From NCBI RefSeq assembly GCF_964340395.1, contig NC_135555.1, positions 1,717,001-1,781,000 on the forward strand: DNA of 64,000 nucleotides, in the 5' to 3' direction. The notes beneath the pieces were generated by a model. The model saw only the letters and a program-made list of their open reading frames with translations. It had not been told where the DNA came from and ran no database searches. A program made the translations under genes and the position numbers. The number at the start of each line of letters is the position of its first letter. The first letter of the stretch is position 1. Below, one piece after another: positions 25,277-37,200 of the stretch. Source of the DNA: Glandiceps talaboti (taxonomy: Eukaryota; Hemichordata; Enteropneusta; Spengelidae).

Positions 25277-28200
25277 ATGGGACGATTTGGATGTCTAGTG
25301 TCAGTATATTGTCGAAGTGTCGGCCGAAACATCCTTAGTAATAGTAGTACTACTACTAGCAGACGAACGGGTTGTGGGAGTTACAGGCCGGTAAGTGGTA
25401 TGACCACAGTAACTTGTGGGCTAATTATATTCTGTTCAAGGAAGCCCTAATCAGTCCCGTAAACGAGAGCATTCACAGACTGATAATTTTAGAAAATGCA
25501 CATACCTAATAACGCGATTGTTTTGTACTAGACCCACCCTTGAATAGAAATAGAATATTTTTATTATTATTAGCCCACAAGTGACTATGGGTGACGACCC
25601 ATGAGAGTAGAAGTGGTGACCGACTGGCTATACTGGCTACTGTCATCATGGACGTATTAGTGAGACTAATACATCTATGCTGTTATATAGATATAGTGGT
25701 AAATTCATCAATGTCAGGGGTACACAACTAATGTACATTATGTTTTGATGTCAACTCAAAGCCCTTTCATCCCTAATAGTATAATATATTTCAATAACAA
25801 TTGACATTGGGCAGTGTTACTTTAGCAGTTTAATTCAGTCATGTTGTTAAAGGGTCTCGGTTCAGAACTGAACATTTTTCCAAATTTAATATACAACGAA
25901 TTGCTTTATATTTTCCTCAGTGGAATAAATGAAATTATATCTGGTAACATAGCCTAGATTCTCCACTTTGGTTGTTTTCAACCAAATGAATGGTCTAGGC
26001 TTAATGTGTCCACAGTCCAGATCTAATGATAGATGGACTGTGAGTTGTCTCAGGTGTAGGCTACTGGTGAGACATCATTGGATCTGTAGCAACACTTACA
26101 TTTATACTATATTTATTAGATTTACTTGGAGTTTAATAGAATAACATAAGTAATTTTTGACATGGAACTAAACGAATGTTCCAATTCTGATCTGGACTCT
26201 TTTCATGGAGCTATGTAAATATGGAAGGACAGTGCCATCCAATAAAGACACTCTGTTTTGTTGTGAATGGAAATGTGGAAAACTGCTCAGAAAACTTGGT
26301 TTCCTTGTTAGCCACCACAATGATAAGGGATTATATGATGTTATAAATATGTCAGACTAACTAGAAATTGATATACATCAGTGTTTCATCAACTTGACTT
26401 AGAGGGCGCAATTCAGAGGAATACATAATGTATACTAATCCTTGTCTCTTTCTCATTTCCAGACAGGTACGCTTTCAATACCATGGCAACGACAAACACA
26501 AGTTATCTCCCAAAAAGGCACCAGTGGTCTGTCTGAAATCAGAAATTTTTGTTACATGACCTCACTACGGACAAGTAATAGTAGATTAAACTCATATAGA
26601 ACATACAGATCATTGCATACTATATCAAGATGTTCAACAAGAATATCACAGACAACAAAAACTCAAAATTTATGTTATGGTCGATATTTTACAAGTAACA
26701 TAGTTGAACAGAAATCTTCACATGCAAGTAAAAACAGGACTTTTAAAAGAGTATTACTAGCATTGTTGTTTGGTGTAATTCCAACATGTGGAGTTGTAAC
26801 TTACCTGTTGTCAGAAGATGTAACCAAACGACGTTTACGTGTTACTTTTGAAGGAGTTGGTAGATTTGTAAGGTAAGACATGAACAAACAATGTTTACAG
26901 GCTACTTTTGAAGTGAGTAGATTTGTAACTTAAAAGATAAAATGCAAACAAAGGACATTTATGGGTTACCTTTGAATGAGTTTGTGAGGTTTTTAAATTT
27001 AAGATGTACCATTTACACATATAGGGAATAGTATGGTGGACGGCGGCCCGGGCTGCATGGTTGGTAGCCTAGCATGAAGTAATGTGGGGATTTGACTAGA
27101 GTCCCCATGTGTGTGTGTGTGTGTGTGGGGGGGGGGAGACACTACTTAGTCAAAATCTCCACATGACTTGACTTGAGGCTACACAGTTGGTAGTGAATCT
27201 GTCTGGTAATTGGAGGGTGCTGGGTTTCAAGTCCTGTCTCTGGCCAACTTTCTATCCCTCTTTGTTTACCTTGCATTTACATGAAATTCAATGATGATAG
27301 ATTGGAAAGACTTGTCATGTTCATTCATAGTCAGTCTTCTCTGTAGGTGATAGCATATGGCATGACACATTGTATCTAACATACTATTTGGATGATAGTC
27401 ATGGTACACTTATCTCTGGTTTTACTCAAAACTTTTATCAGTTCAATAGCAACAGTAGATTGTCAGTATACATGTAATCTTTGTATCATGTTAGACTGCT
27501 GATTGGCATATTGACTAATATTTCACCCTAGACATAGTTATGTAACAAAGTAACCTAAGTGGAGATAGATCTAGTATAGTGGAATAGAACAAACAATAGT
27601 AATTCATAGTATTACGTTCTCACATGGACAGAGATACAAGGAAAAGTATACTAAGTGGTTTTAAGATGGACTTGTTAACTTAAAAGTGAAAGTATAAAAA
27701 CAGGAAAATAGTATATGATCATCTGATCATATTAGATAGCTCTCTGATATCTCTGTTTTGTTGTATAGATCATTTTACATTGGTTTGGTTATCTCTTTGG
27801 ATTACTGGTGGTCACTATATGGACTACAGGAAGTAAGTATATCAGGGCACTATATGGACTACAGGAAGTAAGTATATCAGGGCACTATATGGACTACAGG
27901 AAGTAAGTATATCAGGGCACTATATGGACTACAGGAAGTAAGTATATCAGGGGTTCACATTTTACATTGGTTTGGTTATCTCTTTGGATTACTGGTGGTC
28001 ACTATATGGACTACAGGAAGTAAGTATATCAAGGGTTCAAATATTGTATCAAGATAGACACAAACTAAAAATATTGTTGTTGTATGTGATAGAATACAAA
28101 TCTTAAATCAGTGATAGCAGTGCCTTTGTTATGTGGATATACTCACCCTGTAATCAAGATAGTGGAAACACTGGATGGGGTTGAACTTGAATGTGTGGCT

Positions 28201-31200
28201 ACATGAAGACATGTTGTTGAGATGTCACCCTACTGTAAGTGTGTACATCAGTTTCCATTGATAACTTACAACAAGATGTTGCAACAATACTTGGGCCTGC
28301 CTTAGCTATCTGATAGTTAACTTACCATTGTCATATCAATGTCAGAAGATAAGGTATGAGTAATATTGTGTTTGATTGATTTGGCAGGATAGCAAGGAAT
28401 ACAAGACTGCAATAGGAGGCTGCCACCAGAGGGCAGCAGATAGAATAGTAGTTGGATGTATGAAGAATGGAGGCTTGTATGTGAAGCTGGGACAGGGACT
28501 GGTAGCTATGAACCATTTACTACCAAAGCAATATCTTGATTCATTGGTTGTATTACAAGATAAGTCATTAACAAGACAATACAAGGAGGTATGTATAGAA
28601 ATAGTCCAGAGACATGTTAGACTAAAAAGTTGTAGATGAAAAAGTTGACAACATTCCAATAATCTGGATGAAAGTTACATTCTTAGTACCAGATCTTTGA
28701 TTCCAAAACATGCAACTTGCAAAAAAAACCCACCAGTGTATTTGCTTGCAGGAATGTGACAATGTTCATGCAAAGATCATCGTCGCAAACCACAGCCTGT
28801 TTTACGGCAACGTTCTTAACGAGCCTCCCACAGGCCGTGGATGCATTCATATACTATATTTCGAAATGTAGTGGTAGAAATAATAACTCTGGTTTGCAAG
28901 AATGTGCAAAGACATACAGTGTAATTATTGTTGTAAGTAACTTAATCCCATAACTCTGTTTACTGATAGAACACTACACATCATTACATTCATATAGACA
29001 GACTATTTCAGGAAGACATTTTCAGGAAGACATTTGTAACTATCTTGACTCTACTAGAGTTTACTTCTTACAATCAGTCTTATCTGCTAACTTTAAATGA
29101 ATTTATAAACTTTGCATTATAGGTAGATAGACTATTTCAGGAAGACTTTGGTAAATCACCGGATGAAATATTTCTAGAATTTGACCAAAATCCAATTGCA
29201 GCTGCCAGTCTAGCACAAGTTCACCGCGCTAAACTAAAGAATGGTGAAGAGGTAGCAGTTAAGGTATGTCATGATTGTCAAACATATACCCACCTTCTGC
29301 AGTAAGCATGCATTCATTGACTGCAACACATTGATGAGTAATGTATAGAATCTGAATAGTATTATCTAGGTTTAGAATCCATGTATGATCAAAATCTTTA
29401 CATATTGGCTAGCATTGGTATATCAGGCTTGCTCAATGTAAGATTTCAAAACACCAAGATCTTTCGGAGCTCTGCCAAGATACTGTAACAGTCTTATATA
29501 GGTCGTAAATAGCCAAGTCAACAGCTGATCAGTTCTGGAAAAAAATAAACATCCCTTATAAATACATTGTATGAATGAAGGTAATGTAATTTGTATGGTG
29601 CTGAACAAATCTCAGTTTTAATAATAATAATTATAATGTTAGTGTTTATATAGCACTTTCCCATTCTGCCTTTCTTGTCATTTGATCTGTAACACATGAA
29701 TGAGAAAGTATACAAACTTTCTATCCACACCATGCTACAACTTAATTCCTCTCAAGGCTGTCACCTTTACTGACTGTCACGTCATAGATTGATGAGAGAT
29801 GAGAAATACCATGCTGCTAGCACTTTATTCCTCACAAGGCTATCACTTCCTTTACAGACTGGCACGTCAATCCATGAGAAACGCCATGCTGCAAGCACTT
29901 TATTCCTCACAAGGCTATCACTTCCTTTACAGACTGGCACGTCAATCCATGAGAAACACCATGCTGCAAGCACTTTATTCCTCACAAGGCTATCACTTCC
30001 TTTACAGACTGGCACGTCAATCCATGAGAAACACCATGCTGCAAGCACTTTATTCCTCACAAGGCTATCACTTCCTTTACAGACTGTCACGTCAATCTAT
30101 GATACCCAAGGCAGTGAACATTGGGTCCTTGTCACTATGAGTTGATTGATAGGCAAGACAGGACAAAACCCATGGGTCATGAGTATTTTCTAGCTGAATG
30201 AAAACAATAATAAGTTTTGAAAAATCTGGAGAAATTGTTATTACTGTACAGCAAAAATGAATGACGTAGACGTATGTTATGATACAGAATGACCAGGTTA
30301 CAAAACTCATATTTTTTGTTTGAATGTGTTCAACCTTATGTATGGTTTTAATATATATTACCATTATTGCAGGTACAATATATTGATCTACGTGATAGAT
30401 ACAGTGGTGATATCAGAACTCTAGAGATGTTGTTAGAGGTCATAGCTTGGATACATCCATCATTTGGTTTTCGATGGGTATTACAGGTAAGTATCTCAAA
30501 ATAGATAATGTCAACAATATCGCACAAATGTAATGCTATTGTAGGTGTCAGGTGAAAGGCACCTCACAAATACACTATTGTTACTTTGTTCAAGAAAACC
30601 ACAGGGACTTGGAATTGGCCATATTTATTTACAAATAGTTGTTTTTTGTTTTTTGTTTACTTTCTTTCTTTACAAAAATTTGTTTTTTGTTTGTTTACTT
30701 TTTTTTTTGCTCTTTAAAATATCTTTTCCCTAGAAGGTGCCATGTAATAAAGTGATGATTTGAAAATCTGGTGTGTTTTTTTCCTACATAGATTTTAACC
30801 TGTTCTTTTGTTTGTTTAATAAACCATCTTGACTGTCCGATGACTGACGACCTTATTAATTATTTGTGAGTTAGTTCTACTGAGCGCCCTCAACTGACAA
30901 CCCTTCCTCGTCCCACACCTCTTTTTTATAAAGAAAGAAATTTAACAATGAACAAAAAAGTCCCTGTGAGAAAACTCAAACAAATTAACAAGAATAGTTT
31001 AAATGGTTTGTTTCTGAGGTGCAGTTTACCTGATGCCCACAATAACATTACAAAGTCCAAATACATCCCCTCTGTCAAACCCATCAAAAACACTTCCATA
31101 GAGTATGCAGTTATACTTCAATGCCATTGGCACTAATTTTATTGTTGTATCTTGATTTGAAAAGGATTTGAAGGAAACTATTTCCAAGGAGTTGGACTTT

Positions 31201-34200
31201 GAACATGAAGGACGGAATGCTGAAAGATGTGCTGATGACTTGAAACATTTGGAATTTACTTATGTGCCAAAAATCTACTGGAATCACACAACTAAGGTAA
31301 GTTAAGAGATGGATTATCGATGTAACTTGAACATTTATGATAGGCTCCGTACCCCACAGTTAATTTTATTCTGATGTTTTCAAAATATAGGAATATAGGA
31401 ATATTACATTAAGACACAGTATGTAACTATGCTGTCAAGTGACTTGTTAGAATTACCATAGACACCAGTCCTTTCCTCAGCTTTGAAAGTGACTTGTAGC
31501 CTTTGTTAGGATTGCCATAGACAGCCCTCTTCTCAGCTTTGAAAGTGACTTGTAGCCTTTGTTAGGATTGCCATAGACAGCCCTCTCCTCAGCTTTGAAA
31601 GTGACTTGTCAGCCTTTGTTAGGATTCCCATAGACACTGGCCCTCTCCTCAGCTTTGAAAGTGACTTGTTGTCACCTGGCCTTTGTTAGGATTGCCATAG
31701 ACACCGGCCCTTTCCTGCAGCTTTGAAAGTGACTTGTTGTCACCTGGCCTTTGTTAGGATTGCCATAGACAGCCCTCTCCTCAGCTTTGAAAGTGACTTG
31801 TAGCCTTTGTTAGGATTGCCATAGACACCGGCCCTTTCCTGCAGCTTTGAAAGTGACTTGTTGTCACCTGGCCTTTGTTAGGATTGCCATAGACAGCCCT
31901 CTCCTCAGCTTTGAAAGTGACTTGTAGCCTTTGTTAGGATTGCCATAGACTGCCCTCTTCTCAGCTTTGAAAGTGACTTGTAGCCTTTGTTAGGATTGCT
32001 ATAGACAGCCCTCTTCTCAGCTTTGAAAGTGACGTGTAGCCTTTGTTAGGATTGCCATAGACAGCCCTCTTCTCAGCTTTGAAAGTGACTTGTAGCCTTT
32101 GTTAGGATTGCCATAGACAGCCCTCTCCTCAGCTTTGAAAGTGACTTGTAGCCTTTGTTAGGATTGCTATAGACAACCCTCTCCTCAGCTTTGAAAGTGA
32201 CTTGTAGCCTTTGTTAGGATTGCTATAGACAACCCTCTCCTCAGCTTTGAAAGTGACTTGTTGTCACCTGGCCTTTGTTAGGATTGCCATAGACAGCCCT
32301 CTCCTCAGCTTTGAAAGTGACTTGTAGCCTTTGTTAGGATTGCTATAGACAACCCTCTCCTCAGCTTTGAAAGTGACTTGTTGTCACCTGGCCTTTGTTA
32401 GGATTGCCATAGACAGCCCTCTTCTCAGCTTTGAAAGTGACTTGTAGCCTTTGTTAGGATTGCCATAGACACCGGCCCTTTCCTGCAGCTTTGAAAGTGA
32501 CTTGTTGTCACCTGGCCTTTGTTAGGATTGCCATAGACAGCCCTCTCCTCAGCTTTGAAAGTGGCTTGTAGCCTTTGTTAGGATTGCCATAGACAGCCCT
32601 CTCCTCAGCTTTGAAAGTGGCTTGTAGCCTTTGTTAGGATTGCCATAGAGAGCCCTCTTCTCAGCTTTGAAAGTGACTTGTTGTCACCTGGCCTTTGTTA
32701 AGATTGCCATAGACAGCCCTCTTCTCAGCTTTGATTAGTCCAATTGGTCACCAATTGTCTACACTGGAAATTATATCATGTCAATCACTTTTCACATATT
32801 ACAATTTTATGTAAATTACAAGTGGACAGGTAACTATTTTTCCAATGTGCCTTGGTTGTAGTTATTCCACTTTTCATTAGTTATTCTCTTCAGAATACAC
32901 AACAGGCTTGGAGATTACAGCATCCATAGATACTTGATATTTTTTTAGCTAAGCCATGGCGCCATGAAGATTACATGGGATTATTCTGTTGTTCCGGGCC
33001 AGCTCTGGCAGACACCCTTTTTTTCATGATTAAAGGCTAAGGTTTCAATCCCAGGTTCTACTTCTAGTATTAGTGTTATCTTATCAGTGGAGTCATGAAG
33101 ATTAAATGAGCCAATGTTTTAATAGTGCTAGCAGATAACTATTTTTGCATACTTAATATCAATCCTAATCTCAACCATAGTGTAGGGTGTATGTCTGAAC
33201 CATAGTGTAGGGTCCTAATCTGCACCATAGTGTAGGGTCTATGTCTGAACCATAGTGTAGGGTCTAAGTCTGAACAGGGCTTGAAGGATAAATTGGAACG
33301 TCAGATTTATAAAAGTTATTATGTAACATATTTTTCTCTTCATATATTTTGTAGAGAGTGCTAACAATGGAATATATAGATGGATGTAAAGTAGTAGATA
33401 TAGAAAGCATACAAAAGATGGGACTGAATGTAGCAGATGTAAGTATATGATTAACAGTGGGAATAGAAAGTATACAAAAAATGGGACTGAACGTAGCAGA
33501 TGTAAGTATATGATTAACAGTCAGAATAGAAAGTATACAAAAAATGGGACTGAACGTAGCAGATGTAAGTATATGATTAACAGTCAGAATAGAAAGTATA
33601 CAAAAAATGGGAATGAATGTAGCAGATGTAAGTATATGATTAACAGTCAGAATAGAAAGTATACAAAAAATGGGACTGAGTGTAGCAGATGTAAGTATAT
33701 GATTAACAGTCAGAATAGAAAGTATACAAAAAATGGGACTGAACGTAGCAGATGTAAGTATATGATTAACAGTCAGAATAGAAAGTATACAAAAAATGGG
33801 ACTGAACGTAGCAGATGTAAGTATATGATTAACAGTCAGAATAGAAAGTATACAAAAAATGGGAATGAATGTAGCAGATGTAAGTATATAATTAACAGTC
33901 AGAATAGAAAGTATACAAAAAATGGGAATGAATGTAGCAGATGTAAGTATATGATTAACAGTCAGAATAGAAAGTATACAAAAAATGGGAATGAATGTAG
34001 CAGATGTAAGTATGTGATTAACAGTCAGAATAGAAAGTATACAAAAAATGGGACTGAGTGTAGCAGATGTAAGTATATGATTAACAGTGGGAATAGAAAG
34101 TATACAAAAGATGGGACTGAACGTAGCAGATGTAAGTATATGATTAACAGTGGGAATAGAAAGTATACAAAAGATGGGACTGAGCATAGCAGATGTAAGT

Positions 34201-37200
34201 ATATGATTAACAGTGGAATAGAAAGTATACAAAAAATGGGACTGAGTGTAGCAGATGTAAGTATATGATTAACAGTCAGAATAGAAAGTATACAAAAAAT
34301 GGGACTGAGTGTAGCAGATGTAAGTATATGATTAACAGTCAGAATAGAAAGTATACAAAAGATGGGACTGAGTGTAGCAGATGTAAGTATATGATTAACA
34401 GTCAGAATAGAAAGTATACAAAAAATGGGACTGAGCGTAGCAGATGTAAGTATATGATTAACAGTCAGAATAGAAAGTATACAAAAAATGGGACTGAGTG
34501 TAGCAGATGTAAGTATATGATTAACAGTCAGAATAGAAAGTATACAAAAAATGGGACTGAGTGTAGCAGATGTAAGTATATGATTAACAGTCAGAATAGA
34601 AAGTATACAAAAAATGGGACTGAGTGTAGCAGATGTAAGTATATGATTAACAGTGGGAATAGAAAGTATACAAAAAATGGGAATGAATGTAGCAGATGTA
34701 AGTATATGATTAACAGTCAGAATAGAAAGTATACAAAAAATGGGAATGAATGTAGCAGATGTAAGTATATGATTAACAGTGGGAATAGAAAGTATACAAA
34801 AGATGGGACTGAGCGTAGCAGATGTAAGTATATGATTAACAGTCAGAATAGAAAGTATACAAAAAATGGGAATGAATGTAGCAGATGTAAGTATATGATT
34901 AACAGTGGGAATAGAAAGTATACAAAAGATGGGACTGAGTGTAGCAGATGTAAGTATATGATTAACAGTGGAATAGAAAGTATACAAAAGATGGGACTGA
35001 GTGTAGCAGATGTAAGTATATGATTAACAGTCAGAATAGAAAGTATACAAAAGATGGGACTGAACGTAGCAGATGTAAGTATATGATTAACAGTCAGAAT
35101 AGAAAGTATACAAAAGATGGGACTGAACGTAGCAGATGTAAGTATATGATTAACAGTCAGAATAGAAAGTATACAAAAGATGGGACTGAGTGTAGCAGAT
35201 GTAAGTATATGATTAACAGTGGGAATAGAAAGTATACAAAAGATGGGACTGAACGTAGCAGATGTAAGTATATGATTAACAGTCAGAATAGAAAGTATAC
35301 AAAAGATGGGACTGAGTGTAGCAGATGTAAGTATATGATTAACAGTGGAATAGAAAGTATACAAAAGATGGGACTGAATGTAGCAGATGTAAGTATATGA
35401 TTAACAGTCAGAATAGAAAGTATACAAAAAATGGGAATGAATGTAGCAGATGTAAGTATATGATTAACAGTCAGAATAGAAAGTATACAAAAGATGGGAA
35501 TGAATGTAGCAGATGTAAGTATATGATTAACAGTCAGAATAGAAAGTATACAAAAGATGGGACTGAGCATAGCAGATGTAAGTATATGATTAACAGTGGG
35601 AATAGAAAGTATACAAAAGATGGGACTGAGTGTAGCAGATGTAAGTATATGATTAACAGTCAGAATAGAAAGTATACAAAAAATGGGAATGAATGTAGCA
35701 GATGTAAGTATATGATTAACAGTGGGAATAGAAAGTATACAAAAGATGGGACTGAGTGTAGCAGATGTAAGTATATGATTAACAGTGGGAATAGAAAGTA
35801 TACAAAAGATGGGACTGAGTGTAGCAGATGTAAGTATATGATTAACAGTGGAATAGAAAGTATACAAAAGATGGGACTGAATGTAGCAGATGTAAGTATA
35901 TGATTAACAGTGGAATAGAAAGTATACAAAAGATGGGACTGAGCATAGCAGATGTAAGTATATGATTAACAGTGGGAATAGAAAGTATACAAAAGATGGG
36001 ACTGAATGTAGCAGATGTAAGTATATGATTAACAGTGGAATAGAAAGTATACAAAAGATGGGACTGAGCATAGCAGATGTAAGTATATGATTAACAGTCA
36101 GAATAGAAAGTATACAAAAAATGGGAATGAATGTAGCAGATGTAAGTATATGATTAACAGTGGGAATAGAAAGTATACAAAAGATGGGACTGAGTGTAGC
36201 AGATGTAAGTATATGATTAACAGTCAGAATAGTAATACATTGTATCAGTTGTACTTGAGTACAGCTTGAATTTCTGATATTTCACAACTTATGGTTTGAT
36301 GAATTTCTTAGGTAATAATTTATACAAGTTGTATCAAAGTACAAGGTATAAAAAATCAGCGAGGATAAACAAAATTATTTTAAAAACTCATATTTCCAAT
36401 GTGGTCCTCGTAGGGAAATTCAAGATGCGGTGACAACAATGGTATAGAAAACTGTATTACAGTAGACATGACAGAAAACTAATTAGAGTGATAAATACAC
36501 ATTTACTAGACTCATAATTATAAAAAGAGTAAGATACCACAAAATTTTTATATTCCTTTAACCCCTAGTTTGTTCCATAGAAAAGATTTGACATGGTTTT
36601 TATAACTATTTTTTGTATGAGATTGTTTCACTGCGATTTGGAGACTATTTCAAAGACCAATGTCTGTGTAGGCAAATGAACTCTTACCCATACCACTGAC
36701 TCTTGGAATTACAAATGACTGTTGCCCAGCTCTTGTTCTATAACTGTTAGCAGGCTTTTTCAAGAAGTTTGATAGAAATGAAATGGAATCATAGATATTC
36801 TATAGAATGAAAGAACATGGCCAAAGTACATGGATATGGAAAACATTTTATTATGATGGAATGTTAGATTATCTCAAAATCAGTGGCACAACTACAGTGG
36901 GTGTGTACCCATGCTTATTATAATTTGACTCAAAACATATTTTCAACAAACCTTTGGCTTCACACTGTATGTTTCCCAATATAGGCAGTATCATACCTTG
37001 GTGATAATCTTCTTTCAATTATGTTTCCTTTCTCTCTCACATAGGTTGATGAGAAACTTATACGAATATTTGCTGAACAAATCTTTCACACTGGGTTTGT
37101 TCATGCAGATCCACATCCAGGCAATGGTAAGAAATGAATTATATAAAACCTTTTGTAAGAATCAGCCCCCCCCCCCCCCCCCCACTACTAAATTACTTTG

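Noticed and set aside
28342-28659. Minus-strand ORF of 105 codons
   Set aside because: It is the antisense shadow of ADCK5 exon 4.
29423-29608. Independent minus-strand gene encoding the ADCK5 C-terminus
   Set aside because: It is an inverted copy of exon 15 with intron flank in front and no start or upstream exons.
29782-30145. Repeat-protein frames around 29.8-30.1 kb and 43.9-44.1 kb
   Set aside because: They come from the 75-bp intronic repeat and its inverted partner; neither fits ADCK5 splicing.
33264-36269. Open frames of up to 322 codons on both strands
   Set aside because: A 63-bp repeat keeps a frame open by periodicity. The units derive from an exon edge and intron, and the true ADCK5 frame stops at once.
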